From: Bacteroidales bacterium
Lineage (GTDB): Bacteria; Bacteroidota; Bacteroidia; Bacteroidales; UBA3824
Direction: 5' to 3'
Assembly: GCA_017960885.1 (NCBI GenBank)
Contig: JAGCYI010000181.1
Span: 1-53,535, forward strand
DNA length: 53,535 nucleotides
Shown: one piece after another, positions 1 through 8,605 of the stretch
How positions within the stretch are numbered: position 1 is the stretch's first letter
How the letters are laid out: every line of letters starts with the position of its first letter
Position numbers and translations under genes: made by a program
The notes under the pieces: generated by a model
Databases searched by the model: none
What the model was told of the DNA's origin: nothing
Seen by the model: only the letters and a program-made list of their open reading frames with translations

Positions 1-1
1 C

Positions 2-253
2 AGCATCGACTCCGAAATGGATTTTATCAACAACCAAAAAGGCGCAGACATCGGCATCAAGCACCGCAAAGCCACCTACGCCGAATTGGTTCAGATAGTC
101 CGCACCACCGTAGTCACCGGTCAGTGCTACAAGATAAAGAAGAACTCCAAAGGCGAATATTTAGATTACGACAACAACATCATCGATCCAAAACTGCTTC
201 AAGGCAAATGGATTACGCCGAAGATATTGGTTAGGAGCGATTGGAGAGGGTGA
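2..253 (+). CDS. C-terminal part of a DUF6973-like protein (5' end outside window)
   Basis: An open frame enters from the left edge (first codons read Ser-Ile-Asp-Ser-Glu) and stops at 251-253; the internal Met at 17 is probably not the start. The segment EMDFINNQKGADIG resembles the MD-NN-G-IG motif I associate with DUF6973, a domain often found at the C-terminus of secreted or polymorphic-toxin-like proteins. Downstream are a helix (residues TYAELVQIVRTTVV) and a short basic tail ending in DWRG. Only about 83 residues are visible, so the function of the whole protein cannot be judged. The stop lies 2 nt from the stop of the convergent ATPase gene. Family assignment is from motif memory and is tentative. 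Confidence 0.5.
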   Translation, partial: SIDSEMDFINNQKGADIGIKHRKATYAELVQIVRTTVVTGQCYKIKKNSKGEYLDYDNNIIDPKLLQGKWITPKILVRSDWRG

Positions 254-255
254 TT

Positions 256-1455
256 CTAATACAAAAAACCTACAAGCCACAGGGGTAGTTTGTTGCCCCG
301 TGGATTTTCAATATCGTCGGCAAGAATAAAAGAGTCTGATATTCCGGCAATTTGCCTGAAAGTCTTTCCGTTGCCGCCTACCTCGAAAGTGTATTTGCCG
401 TCAACTTTAAAGTCACCTTCCTGTTTGCCGTATTCAACAGTGTGATTCACACATAGTTGGTTTACCACAAAACATTCTCGTGCTGTGCCTATTTTCACAG
501 GAGAGGTGGCGAGCGCATAGAGAAGATTCGGATTTTCAAGCAAAATTTTGTCGGGCTTTTGCATTTTTTTTACAGAAATCAAGTCGCTGTACAACAGATT
601 GATAAGTTTGGCGTCGTTGAGATAGTTGAGGTATTCGAGCACTGTGTTGCGTTGCAATGAGGTTGATTGAGCAAGTTTTGAAATATCCACATCAAAAGGA
701 ACATTTTGTGCCAAAACGTTAATCAACGCTTTGATTTTGCGGCAGTTGGATGTGTTTACATTACGCTGTTGCGGCAGTTCCACGTCGACTACATAATTCT
801 TGGTCTGCTCTATAAGTGGGTAATAATCAATGGGATTTGATAAATAAAACGGATAGTAGCCGTATTGAAGATAGTTGTGAAAATGTTCCAACGGACGGCA
901 TTGCGAGTTTATCTCTCTTGCAACTGAGTTAGCGTTGCTTAATATTTCTTCCAATGTGTACGACCTAAGCGTTATTCCCTTGTAAAATTGCAGATATTCG
1001 CGGAACGAAAGCCCCGGCATATAATAACTACGGCATCGTCGCGACAAGTCAGCGTCGCCATCCAAGAGTTTTAACAGCGAAGAACCGCTCAAAACCACTT
1101 TCAATGCAGGATATGTTTCGGAGATTTCTTTTACCTCGCGGCTCCAATTGTCATATTTATGTACCTCGTCTAATACTAACAACTCACCGCCGGTTTTGTA
1201 AAATTTATCTGCCACTTCAATAATAGAGTGTTGACTGAAATATCCCCAATCTAACGAACAATACAAAGCCTTATCGCTTTTATTTTCAAAGTTTTGCTTT
1301 ATGTATTGCCTCAGTAGTGTAGATTTTCCCACACCTCTTGCGCCTCTGATGCAGAGCATCTGAGCCGACCAATTTACGCTATTGATAAACGTCCTTACAA
1401 TATCCGTCGACGTTGCTCTTAGCATAACATCTTGTCTGTCAAATAATACCTCCAT
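256..1455 (-). CDS. AAA ATPase with DUF4143 domain
   Basis: 399 residues. The N-terminal half is an AAA-type ATPase: Walker A GARGVGKST (residues 38-46) and Walker B LLVLDEVH (92-99). The C-terminal half has the DUF4143 organisation (a winged-helix-like part around LAQSTSLQRNTVLEYLNYL followed by a nuclease-like fold ending with the ADDIENPRGNKLPLWLVG region). Such proteins are very common and multicopy in Bacteroidales; their biological role is not established and some carry a degenerate PD-(D/E)XK fold. It is a single gene, convergent with the upstream partial gene, and its promoter region holds three regularly spaced palindromes (1471-1554) that look like a private operator array. Start chosen as the only upstream ATG, directly after that array. 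Confidence 0.9.
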   Translation of the reverse strand: MEVLFDRQDVMLRATSTDIVRTFINSVNWSAQMLCIRGARGVGKSTLLRQYIKQNFENKSDKALYCSLDWGYFSQHSIIEVADKFYKTGGELLVLDEVHKYDNWSREVKEISETYPALKVVLSGSSLLKLLDGDADLSRRCRSYYMPGLSFREYLQFYKGITLRSYTLEEILSNANSVAREINSQCRPLEHFHNYLQYGYYPFYLSNPIDYYPLIEQTKNYVVDVELPQQRNVNTSNCRKIKALINVLAQNVPFDVDISKLAQSTSLQRNTVLEYLNYLNDAKLINLLYSDLISVKKMQKPDKILLENPNLLYALATSPVKIGTARECFVVNQLCVNHTVEYGKQEGDFKVDGKYTFEVGGNGKTFRQIAGISDSFILADDIENPRGNKLPLWLVGFLY

Positions 1456-1470
1456 ATCTTCAAAAATTTA

Positions 1471-1569
1471 TGCTTTTTACAAAAAGCAAAATTAATAAAA
1501 ATTTGCTTTCTACAAAAAGCATTTTTGAATAAATTTTGCTTTCCGCAGAAAGCAATATTGAGTGAAATA
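1471..1569 (-). repeat. Three palindromes with exact 33-bp period
   Basis: Three 18-bp dyads begin at 1471 (TGCTTTTTACAAAAAGCA), 1504 (TGCTTTCTACAAAAAGCA) and 1537 (TGCTTTCCGCAGAAAGCA). The offset is exactly 33 bp both times, with A+T-rich 15-bp spacers. The array ends 15 bp before the ATPase start codon (1455, minus strand), so it overlaps the expected promoter or leader. Each dyad could be a repressor site in DNA or a small hairpin in RNA; on the RNA level they would stack as three consecutive stem-loops. Confidence 0.85.
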
Positions 1570-1596
1570 TCTATTTTGGATAGTTAAGAATTACAA

Positions 1597-1636
1597 CAAA
1601 AAAACGGCAGGGAGTTTTGCTCTCTGCCGTTTTTTA
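1597..1636 (-). terminator. Rho-independent terminator of the lipoprotein gene
   Basis: Stem CGGCAGGGAG / CTCTCTGCCG (one G-U pair) with a 4-nt loop, flanked by A-run and T-run on the two strands. It lies 17 nt past the stop of the minus-strand lipoprotein gene (1653) and separates it from the ATPase promoter. Confidence 0.85.
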
Positions 1637-1652
1637 TAATAAGATTTTACAA

Positions 1653-2054
1653 TTATTGGCGCTTGTAAACTGTTTTTACAACAACTCCAAGTTCACTAGA
1701 AGATAGTGTAAGAGTGTTTCCACTTAAAGAAAATTCTGCGTATTTTTCACCTTCAGCATAAATAGTATTACCTTTGATGGTGTAATTGAAGGTTGTGGTT
1801 TGGCTTGTTTCCTCAACACCCTGGCTGAATGATTTATCGGTTATAGTTTTGTCTGTGATTTCCAAGAGCATATAGTCTTTGTCATCGAAAGGAAATTCAA
1901 TTTCTCCCATTGAACCTGAAACCGATTTCCATGTGCCAACGAGAGATGCGGGGGAGCTGTCGTCGTCATCGTCATCGCTACAAGAAGTAATAGTTGTGGT
2001 GCACAACATTGCCATAAAAAGGCATAACATTAATAAATAATTTCTCTTTTTCAT
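1653..2054 (-). CDS. Lipocalin-like small lipoprotein
   Basis: 133 residues with a type II signal peptide: KKR, a hydrophobic stretch, and lipobox TTSC followed by an acidic run (SDDDDDDSS) typical of Bacteroidota surface lipoproteins. The remainder begins LVGTWKSVSG and consists of short beta strands (TFNYTIKGNTIYAEG, AEFSLSGNTLTLSS), the pattern of lipocalin-like or DUF5004-type small lipoproteins. No catalytic residues are apparent. It has its own promoter (TAnnTTTG box 2101-2108) and terminator, so it is a single-gene unit. The substrate or partner is unknown. Confidence 0.85.
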   Translation of the reverse strand: MKKRNYLLMLCLFMAMLCTTTITSCSDDDDDDSSPASLVGTWKSVSGSMGEIEFPFDDKDYMLLEITDKTITDKSFSQGVEETSQTTTFNYTIKGNTIYAEGEKYAEFSLSGNTLTLSSSELGVVVKTVYKRQ

Positions 2055-2100
2055 GTTTTGTAATTTTTTTTATGAATACTAAATTAATTTTACTTTAATG

Positions 2101-2108
2101 CAAATATA
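2101..2108 (-). promoter_or_regulatory. Bacteroidota -7 box for lipoprotein gene
   Basis: TATATTTG on the minus strand, 47 bp upstream of the lipoprotein ATG; matches TAnnTTTG. No good TTTG -33 element at the usual spacing. Confidence 0.6.
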
Positions 2109-2230
2109 ACATTAAATGCCATTTGTTGATTGTGTTTGCTGTGTTAAAAAATGTTAATTATAGTTGCTCGATGAAGTTTACTATCAACATTTCTTATTAA
2201 AACCGGTCTATTTTTTATGAATAAAATGTG

Positions 2231-2331
2231 TATTGGCTGTCGCTTTTTGCCGCGGCGTATGTGTTGTCAGGTCTTACGAGATTAGCTGAAGTTGGGTATT
2301 CGCCAACTTAATAGCCAATAAGACTAAGACC
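2231..2331. other. Nested inverted repeats between folA and lipoprotein gene
   Basis: The 312-bp gap 2055-2366 holds no gene. It contains three exact inverted repeats: TATTGGCT (2231-2238) with AGCCAATA (2313-2320), AAGTTGG (2289-2295) with CCAACTT (2303-2309), and GGTCTTA (2270-2276) with TAAGACC (2325-2331). The first and third pairings cross, so they are alternatives or a pseudoknot. There is no T-run that would make it an ordinary terminator. It is downstream of folA in transcription order and could be a 3'-UTR structure or a small RNA. Confidence 0.45.
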
Positions 2332-2366
2332 GATGTGGATATATTGCGCTTCGGAAGTCGGGAATA

Positions 2367-2861
2367 TTAAATTCTCTCATACACTGCAAAGAAGAATGGA
2401 TATTCGTTTTTCTCGTCGGCGGGGATTTCGTCGGATACCGACATTATGCGCCATTTGTCCTCAACGTCGATTTCGGGGAAGAATGCGTCGGCATTGTCGA
2501 ATGTGTGGCGGATGCGGGTTAGGTAGATGCGGTGCGCACGGTCGAAAAATTCCTTATAGATTGATTCTCCGCCAATTATGAAGATTTTTTCGTGCTTTTT
2601 GGCAAGTTCTAAAACCTCGTCGGCAGATGTGCAGGTGTAGCATCCCGGAAAACGCTGCTCGCTCTTGCTCATCACTATGTTGGTGCGGTTGGGCAATGCG
2701 CCTTTGGGCAGCGACTCAAATGTCTTTCGTCCCATTACAACTACGTGACCTGTAGTTAGTTCCTTGAAGTTTTTTAAATCTTTGCTCAGTCGGCAAAGAA
2801 GATTGTTGTTTGCGCCTATGCCGTTGTTCTCGTCGGCGGCTACTATTATGTTGATTTCCAT
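2367..2861 (-). CDS. folA: Dihydrofolate reductase
   Basis: 164 residues, the usual DHFR length. It reduces dihydrofolate to tetrahydrofolate with NADPH. Visible features: N-terminal IIVAADENNGIG (substrate/NADPH loop), the acidic/hydrophobic substrate region LSKDLKNFKELT, GHVVVMGRKTFESLP (cofactor-binding GRKT motif) and FIIGGESIYKEF (GG-x-x-IY motif). It follows thyA in the same direction; thymidylate synthase makes dihydrofolate, so the pair forms a thymidylate cycle operon. The 56-bp gap to thyA is filled by a heptamer repeat that ends a few bases before the ATG. Confidence 0.98.
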   Translation of the reverse strand: MEINIIVAADENNGIGANNNLLCRLSKDLKNFKELTTGHVVVMGRKTFESLPKGALPNRTNIVMSKSEQRFPGCYTCTSADEVLELAKKHEKIFIIGGESIYKEFFDRAHRIYLTRIRHTFDNADAFFPEIDVEDKWRIMSVSDEIPADEKNEYPFFFAVYERI

Positions 2862-2866
2862 TTTTT

Positions 2867-2909
2867 TAATTCATAATGCATAATGCATAATTCATAATTC
2901 ATAATTGTC
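2867..2909 (-). repeat. CATAATK heptamer tandem repeat
   Basis: Five tandem 7-bp units (CATAATG twice, CATAATT three times on the plus strand) fill most of the thyA-folA gap. A related array is at 37115-37157. On the minus strand both arrays stop about 7 bp before an ATGGAA start. Confidence 0.85.
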
Positions 2910-2917
2910 CATTCCTT

Positions 2918-3712
2918 TTAAACTGAAATCTCTCCTTTGATTGTAGGATGGCATTGGTAGTTTTCGAGGGTGAAATCTTCGTATTGGAAACTGAAAATAT
3001 CCTTTACCTCGGGATTGATTTTCATTGTTGGGAGAGGGTAGGGGGTGCGGCTGAGCTGCAGTTTAACTTGCTCAATATGATTGAGATAGATGTGCGCGTC
3101 GCCGATGGTGTGGACAAAGTCGCCCGGCTTTAATCCGCATACCTGCGCCACCATCATGGTCAACAGTGCGTAAGATGCTATGTTGAAGGGAATTCCGAGG
3201 AATGTGTCGCCGCTGCGTTGGTAGAGCTGGCACGACAGGCGTCCGTCGGCTACATAGAACTGAAACATTGTGTGGCAGGGAGGGAGAGCCATGTCGTCAA
3301 CGTCGGCGGGATTCCAAGCGGAAACAATATGACGTCGCGAGTCGGGATTTTTTTTCAATCCTTCGATGAGGTTGGCTATCTGGTCCACTTCTTTGCCGTC
3401 GGGAGTGCGCCAATGACGCCACTGATAGCCGTATACAGGTCCGAGGTCGCCGTTCTCGTCAGCCCATTCGTTCCAAATTCTTACTCCGTGGTCTTGAAGG
3501 TATTTTACGTTGGTGTCGCCGTTGAGAAACCACAGAAGTTCGTAAATGATTGATTTTAAATGCACTTTCTTAGTGGTTACCAATGGGAAGCCCTCTTCGA
3601 GGTTGAACCTCATTTGATAGCCGAATGTGCTTATAGTTCCAGTGCCCGTGCGGTCTTGCTTTTTGATGCCGTGGTCGAGGATATGTTGCAATAAGTCGAG
3701 ATATTGTTTCAT
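2918..3712 (-). CDS. thyA: Thymidylate synthase
   Basis: 264 residues, identical in length to the classical ThyA. It methylates dUMP to dTMP using methylenetetrahydrofolate. Catalytic Cys is residue 146 in [19 protein letters not shown] (21-26) and [12 protein letters not shown] supply phosphate-binding arginines; the FNIASYALL segment and the C-terminal [10 protein letters not shown] tail are typical. First gene of a two-gene operon with folA and divergent from ribF across a 75-bp gap. Confidence 0.99.
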   Translation of the reverse strand: MKQYLDLLQHILDHGIKKQDRTGTGTISTFGYQMRFNLEEGFPLVTTKKVHLKSIIYELLWFLNGDTNVKYLQDHGVRIWNEWADENGDLGPVYGYQWRHWRTPDGKEVDQIANLIEGLKKNPDSRRHIVSAWNPADVDDMALPPCHTMFQFYVADGRLSCQLYQRSGDTFLGIPFNIASYALLTMMVAQVCGLKPGDFVHTIGDAHIYLNHIEQVKLQLSRTPYPLPTMKINPEVKDIFSFQYEDFTLENYQCHPTIKGEISV

Positions 3713-3732
3713 TGTGTGAGTTTTTGTGAGTG

Positions 3733-3762
3733 CAAAAATATAAAAGAATTTGTTTATTTTTG
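3733..3762. promoter_or_regulatory. Divergent -7 boxes, thyA and ribF
   Basis: TATTTTTG on the minus strand (3733-3740) points to thyA and TATTTTTG on the plus strand (3755-3762) points to ribF. Both match TAnnTTTG and lie 21-28 bp from the start codons. No convincing -33 elements were found. Confidence 0.65.
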
Positions 3763-3787
3763 CGCCGTAAAAAAATAATCCGTTTAA

Positions 3788-4714
3788 ATGGAGATATTCT
3801 ACGGTATAGATAAGTTTTCAGAGAGCCAGAAATGTGGCACCTGTGTAGCTGTGGGGACGTTTGATGGTCTTCATGTGGGTCATCGCCTCATTGTTCAAAC
3901 CCTTGTGGAAACTGCCGCCAAAAAAGGTCTCAAAAGCCTAATTCTCACTTTCGACCCGCATCCCCGCAAGGTTCTTTTCCCTGAAAAAGACTTGAACCTT
4001 ATTCTTTCGCCCGACGAAAAAGTGGAGGTGCTGGCAACCACTGGCGTAGACTATCTTGTGATTCATCGTTTCTCTAAAGAGTTTGCGGCTGTAAATTCTG
4101 ATGATTTTATGCAAAAAGTGCTTGTAAATCAGTTGGGAATGCAATATTTGGTGTCAGGATTCAACAATCATTTTGGTTGCGACCGCATGGGTGATACCGA
4201 AACCTTGAACCAATATGGACAGCGTTTTGGGTTCGGAGTTTCGAGGATAGACGCTAAACAGCTTGACGGCATTTCGGCAAGTAGCACTTTGGTTCGCAAT
4301 GCATTGTTAGATGGCGATGTGAGTTCTGCAGCTGAGATTCTCGGATATTCGTTTTATATTTCTGGCAAGGTTGTTCACGGACGGCATATTGGTACAACTA
4401 TAGGTTTTCCCACAGCCAATATTTTGCCCGACTGCGCAGATAAGCTGATTCCGAAAACGGGTGTTTATGCGGCGGCTTTGCAGGTAGAAGGCAATCTGTA
4501 TCAGTCTGTTGTGAATATTGGCGACAATCCCACTGTGTCGGATTCGCATAAAACTACTATAGAGGCTTATATTCTTGATTTTGAGGGGAATATTTATAAT
4601 AAGAATGTTAGGGTGTATCTTTACCGACGCATACGCGACCAAAAGAAATTTTCTGATTTAGACCAACTTGCCGCGGCTATCAGACAGGATATCAACGAGC
4701 TGAAAAAGGCATAA
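3788..4714 (+). CDS. ribF: Bifunctional riboflavin kinase / FAD synthetase
   Basis: 308 residues, usual RibF length. The N-terminal nucleotidyltransferase half carries [10 protein letters not shown] (residues 23-32), the adenylylation motif that converts FMN to FAD. The C-terminal half is the flavokinase, with [15 protein letters not shown] and the NIGDNPTV beta-barrel segment, converting riboflavin to FMN. It stands alone, with its own promoter and a strong shared terminator downstream. Confidence 0.97.
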   Translation: MEIFYGIDKFSESQKCGTCVAVGTFDGLHVGHRLIVQTLVETAAKKGLKSLILTFDPHPRKVLFPEKDLNLILSPDEKVEVLATTGVDYLVIHRFSKEFAAVNSDDFMQKVLVNQLGMQYLVSGFNNHFGCDRMGDTETLNQYGQRFGFGVSRIDAKQLDGISASSTLVRNALLDGDVSSAAEILGYSFYISGKVVHGRHIGTTIGFPTANILPDCADKLIPKTGVYAAALQVEGNLYQSVVNIGDNPTVSDSHKTTIEAYILDFEGNIYNKNVRVYLYRRIRDQKKFSDLDQLAAAIRQDINELKKA

Positions 4715-4715
4715 A

Positions 4716-4747
4716 AAAAACCGACATCAATTCTGACGTCGGTTTTT
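4716..4747. terminator. Bidirectional terminator between ribF and lipoprotein gene
   Basis: AAACCGACATCA and TGACGTCGGTTTTT form a stem with one internal mismatch and an ATTC loop; A-run before and T-run after, so it can serve both convergent genes. Confidence 0.85.
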
Positions 4748-4766
4748 AAAAGTTTCAGTGTTTTGA

Positions 4767-5171
4767 TTAACGTTTCAAATCAAAAGTTCCTGTCGGTATC
4801 TTTATCGACATATTTTTCTGGTCTTTCAAAGTTGCCGAATAAGAGAAGTTGTCTTCTTTTCCTTTACCAGAGAAAGCACCTGTAGAAGCATTGTAGGTGT
4901 AATCGATGGTAATAGTTACAGGAGTTGGATCGGTGTTTTTAGCAGCCGATTTTGGGGTGTAGGTGAGTTTTGCAACTGAAGCGCTTTCAACTTTGAGCAG
5001 AATAGCAAGGTCACGGTCGTCTTTTCCGTTCCATGTAGATTTTGCAAAATCATCAACTGAGAGGAATGTAGGTTGGGGATCGTCGTCGTTTTTGCTTTTT
5101 TTGCAAGATACCAGTCCTACACATAAAACTGCGGCTATAAACATAGCCATTAAGTAATTGATTTTTTTCAT
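4767..5171 (-). CDS. Small lipoprotein, unknown function
   Basis: 134 residues. Lipoprotein signal peptide with lipobox LVSC, then a charged linker (KKSKNDDDPQP). The mature part (about 110 residues) contains STWNGKDDRDLAILLKVES and a series of polar beta strands, similar in style to the lipoprotein at 1653-2054 but without clear sequence identity. No enzyme motif. It is convergent with ribF and upstream of the NAD(P)H-hydrate gene end; it appears monocistronic. Confidence 0.8.
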   Translation of the reverse strand: MKKINYLMAMFIAAVLCVGLVSCKKSKNDDDPQPTFLSVDDFAKSTWNGKDDRDLAILLKVESASVAKLTYTPKSAAKNTDPTPVTITIDYTYNASTGAFSGKGKEDNFSYSATLKDQKNMSIKIPTGTFDLKR

Positions 5172-5240
5172 AATTGTGATGTTATTAATTGTATTTGTAA
5201 TTTATAATAATGCGCAATTTTAAAAAATAATTTGTTAATA

Positions 5241-6770
5241 TCAAAACGGAATTTCTGGTTTTTTAGTATTTTCTATGGCAAGAGGAATATAATTAATAAT
5301 ATCCTGCGCTGTGATGCCGCAAGTGCCTATATTTTTTGCAGCAATGTCGCCAGCCGCTCCGTGAATGTACACACCGTACCTCGCCGCGTCTTTTGGCGTT
5401 AGTTTTTGTGCTAACAGTGCCGTTATGATACCTGTAAGAACGTCGCCACTACCGGCAGTTGCCATCGCAGGATTGCCCGATGTGTTGAAACTGATTGTTC
5501 CGTCTGGTAATCCGACTGCAGTATATGCACCTTTTAATACTATAATTATTGAATAATGTTTCGTATTCTGGCATATTTTTTCAATTCTTTCCAAATTATT
5601 TTTGCTTTCTCCAAATACGCGGTCAAATTCTTTGATGTGCGGAGTAAGAATTGTGTCTGTAGGTAAATCGTTGAGCCATTGTTTATTATTACCTATTATG
5701 TTAAGTGCGTCTGCATCTAAAACTAGTGGCAGTTGTTTGTCTTTGGCTTTTTTTATTGTTGCGTGCAGAGCTTCGGCGGTTTTTGGGTGAGTGCCAATGC
5801 CCGGACCTATTCCTATTGCCGAATATTTTTCAATGTCGGGCGCAGATTCTATAATGTCAAGTCCTTTGTCGGCGCTTACCATGGTTTCGAGCGAGGCTGT
5901 CTGCATTATGTCGATACATTTTTGCGGTATGTGAACAGTGAGCAGACCCGTTCCAGTGCGGTGACAGGCTTTGCTGCATAATATCGCCGCTCCAGTTTTG
6001 CAATATGCTCCCGCAATGATAAGCGAATGTCCGAATGTGCCTTTGTGCGCAAATTTCGGACGGTTGGGCAGTGTATACCGTGCTTCGTTTTCGCCGTATG
6101 TGCTGAATGGCGTATCTAATTGATTTATAAATTCTTTGCTTAGTCCTATGTTTATTATGTCTATGTCGCCAGTGTAGCGGTAGTTTTCTGGCAAAAGCAT
6201 TGATACAAAAGGAGATTGTATTGTAAGTGTGCGTGTTGCGCAGATTACGGCATCATTTTCGTCAGGAATTGCATAGTCGCTTAGTCCCGAAGGAGTGTCA
6301 ATGGCAATAATCTGCGCCTTTGAATTGTTGATGTGTTTTATCAAATCGGCTATTGTGCCCTCGATTTTGCGGTTTAGACCCGACCCAAACAATGCGTCGA
6401 TTACTATGTCGGTAGGGTCTATTTTTGGAAACGAATTTGTGCTATCAATTTGATGGATAATTTCTTTGCTGCATCGTTCGAGCTTTTTGAAATTGCTGCA
6501 AAAATCGGCAGAATATTTTTCACTTTTGATATAATAGCAATCTACATTGTGGCCGCTGTGGAATAGAAAACGGGCGATCACAAGACCGTCGCCGCCATTG
6601 TTGCCGGCTCCGCAGAATATTTTAACTGATGATTTATAATCGATAAGCCTTAGTATTTTTTGTGTGAGGCAATCGCCAGCATGCTCCATAAGGTCTTCGG
6701 AGGTGATTTTTAGTGCTTCGATTGTTGCTGCGTCGGTTTTACGCATCTGCTCTGCCGATAGTATTTTCAT
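5241..6770 (-). CDS. nnr: Bifunctional NAD(P)H-hydrate epimerase / ADP-dependent dehydratase
   Basis: 509 residues, the normal length of the two-domain enzyme that repairs damaged NAD(P)H: the N-terminal YjeF_N half epimerises R- and S-NADHX and the C-terminal half dehydrates S-NADHX with ADP. Seen: GAGNNGGDGLV (54-64) in the epimerase half, IDALFGSGL and DTPSGLS; in the C-terminal half KGTFGHSLIIAGAYCKTGAA, LVLDADALN, LTPHIKEFDRVFG and AGSGDVLTGIITALLA (nucleotide-binding and catalytic Asp region). Its ATG overlaps the stop of the upstream T9SS gene by 4 bp, so the two are translationally coupled. Confidence 0.96.
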   Translation of the reverse strand: MKILSAEQMRKTDAATIEALKITSEDLMEHAGDCLTQKILRLIDYKSSVKIFCGAGNNGGDGLVIARFLFHSGHNVDCYYIKSEKYSADFCSNFKKLERCSKEIIHQIDSTNSFPKIDPTDIVIDALFGSGLNRKIEGTIADLIKHINNSKAQIIAIDTPSGLSDYAIPDENDAVICATRTLTIQSPFVSMLLPENYRYTGDIDIINIGLSKEFINQLDTPFSTYGENEARYTLPNRPKFAHKGTFGHSLIIAGAYCKTGAAILCSKACHRTGTGLLTVHIPQKCIDIMQTASLETMVSADKGLDIIESAPDIEKYSAIGIGPGIGTHPKTAEALHATIKKAKDKQLPLVLDADALNIIGNNKQWLNDLPTDTILTPHIKEFDRVFGESKNNLERIEKICQNTKHYSIIIVLKGAYTAVGLPDGTISFNTSGNPAMATAGSGDVLTGIITALLAQKLTPKDAARYGVYIHGAAGDIAAKNIGTCGITAQDIINYIPLAIENTKKPEIPF

Positions 6771-8473
6771 TTTTGGCGGTATAAAAATATTGAACCTGAG
6801 CGTTTTATGCTGTTTCCGTCTTTTCCATAAACAATGATGTCGTAGAAATATGTTCCAGGAGGACAGTCACGGTTTCCTTTGTTGTCGATAGTGCCGTCCC
6901 AACCGAATACTGCCGCCTCTACTTCGTCCCATTTGTAGATGGTTTGTCCGTATGTGTTGTATATTTTGCCTTTGATAGAGCGTATGTTGGCAGGCATTTT
7001 TGTAAGACCGCCGTTTTTGAGGAACGATTCTTCGGGGTCGAAAAATGTGAAAATGTCGTTCTGTCCGTCGCCGTTGGGTGTGAAAATGTTCACCTCCTTG
7101 ATTTCCAACGGACGTGGCACTATGTTGATGCGCTGGGTGTCGCGGTCGGTGCATCCTGACGATGATATGGATTGAAGAATAACGGTGTAAATGCCTTTTT
7201 CGTAATATGCGTGTGGAGCGGGATTGCCGTCTTCGTCGGGTGTTTTGTCGCCAAAGGTCCATTTGCTTTGCGCAGCCCATGTGGTGAGGTCTTCGAATTC
7301 TATTTCGTCACCGATGAATGTGGTGCTGTCGCCACCTCCGGCAAATGTTGGTTTTTCTACGTTGATAAATATAGTGGTGTCGTGAAAACATCCAAAGTCG
7401 TCGCTAATCAGATAGTTGTATCGTGTAACGTCGTAATCTTGAGGTGTAACGTCGCATTTGCCGTCGGAAGTGGCGGAAACTCCTGTTCCTGTCCAAACGG
7501 CGCGGCGTGTGTCGTAGGTTTGTGGGTTGGATACTTTGTTGTTGTCTAACAAGCTGCTGTTGAATTTGATAGCAAACTGCTCGGTATAGCCTTCGTAATT
7601 GAGCGACTGAGTTTCCACTAATACGTTCCAGTCGCCATTGAGCGGACAGCCTATGAACTGCGAAAAATCTTCTTCGCTTTTGTATGCCCCCTCCGGCAGC
7701 ACCGAGTCGCATTGCGCCGAGTTGAGTGTAACTGATGCTTTTGGGTTGAAGGTATAATTATAAAGTGTGCCGAAATCTTTTTTACCTGTTAATCCGAGTT
7801 TGTAATCGCTTGAAGAGTAGTCTTTTAATACTGCGGTTTGACCAGATGGACAAGTGAGCGAAATTTTTACCTCGCCTGCTTTTTGATGGTTGAGCCTTAC
7901 CACCATGGATTCTAATTCGGTGCCGTCTGCAATGGTTTGATTGTCAAACTGTTTTACTCTGATAGTGGCTTGCCATGTTTTTCCATAAACCGACTGAGGA
8001 ATGAGTTCTGAAAATGTGTAATTGGGTTTGTATTCTGATGTGGAGTTGCTAATAGGCATATTGAGGGTGACAGTTTCGCCGAGGCAGATACCTTGCTGCT
8101 GTTCGTCGATGTTGGTTTTAAAACCGCTGAAATCGGGACTTTTGCCAATCTTGACCGTAACCTTGCTGTATTCGGTAAGTCCGTTGTACTCAGCCTTTAA
8201 CATCGGCATAAAGATTCCATCGCTGGCAAACGCGTGGTTAAAAGTGCCTTCGGTAGAGTTGTTGACAATTGTGCCGTCGTCGAAATCAAGAGAGAATTTT
8301 GCTTCGGTGGTTTCCACATCGTTTAAATATGCCTTTGCAGTAAAAGCTATCGCCTTGTTTTTGCAAGTGCTGACAGTAGTCACTCCCTCTCCAATAGATA
8401 GTTCGGTCTTGAATGTTTGCCCATTTGCTATTGTGGCAACTATTAGCGTAATTATAATGATAAGGTGTTTCAC
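6767..8473 (-). CDS. PKD / P-domain-like secreted protein with T9SS type B sorting domain
   Basis: 568 residues. Sec signal peptide (KHLIIIITLIVATIANGQ). A PKD-like region at about 25-110 (FSLDFDDG), a proprotein-convertase P-domain-like region about 150-310 (VKISLTCPSGQ, GCPLNGDWNVLVET), a second PKD-like domain about 375-465 (SKWTFGDKTPDEDG, YEKGIYTVIL), and a C-terminal gliding-motility-associated domain (NIFTPNGDGQNDIF ... RSGSIFLYRQK), which is the type B sorting signal for type IX secretion. It is expected to be exported and surface-attached or released. Coupled to nnr downstream by a 4-bp overlap; such pairing with nnr has no obvious functional logic. Confidence 0.93.
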   Translation of the reverse strand: MKHLIIIITLIVATIANGQTFKTELSIGEGVTTVSTCKNKAIAFTAKAYLNDVETTEAKFSLDFDDGTIVNNSTEGTFNHAFASDGIFMPMLKAEYNGLTEYSKVTVKIGKSPDFSGFKTNIDEQQQGICLGETVTLNMPISNSTSEYKPNYTFSELIPQSVYGKTWQATIRVKQFDNQTIADGTELESMVVRLNHQKAGEVKISLTCPSGQTAVLKDYSSSDYKLGLTGKKDFGTLYNYTFNPKASVTLNSAQCDSVLPEGAYKSEEDFSQFIGCPLNGDWNVLVETQSLNYEGYTEQFAIKFNSSLLDNNKVSNPQTYDTRRAVWTGTGVSATSDGKCDVTPQDYDVTRYNYLISDDFGCFHDTTIFINVEKPTFAGGGDSTTFIGDEIEFEDLTTWAAQSKWTFGDKTPDEDGNPAPHAYYEKGIYTVILQSISSSGCTDRDTQRINIVPRPLEIKEVNIFTPNGDGQNDIFTFFDPEESFLKNGGLTKMPANIRSIKGKIYNTYGQTIYKWDEVEAAVFGWDGTIDNKGNRDCPPGTYFYDIIVYGKDGNSIKRSGSIFLYRQK

Positions 8474-8498
8474 TTTGTTTTGGAGTTAGTAGTAGCCG

Positions 8499-8530
8499 CA
8501 AAATTATGCACTTTATTATTATTATGCAAA
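8499..8530 (-). promoter_or_regulatory. Promoter of the T9SS cargo-nnr operon
   Basis: On the minus strand TTTG (8527-8530), 20 bp, TAATTTTG (8499-8506): a full match to the Bacteroidota consensus, 26 bp upstream of the ATG. Confidence 0.75.
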
Positions 8531-8605
8531 AATAATTTTTCGGCTTGCCTAATTTGTGGGTTGAAAACTGCAATTGTTGACTAAATATAAAGTTTTGCTA
8601 AATAA

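Noticed and set aside
2270..2331. tRNA-like 7-bp closing stem GGTCTTA/TAAGACC with inner 7-bp stem and 7-nt loop
   Set aside because: Only 62 nt long, lacks D- and T-arm consensus bases and an acceptor CCA; not a tRNA.
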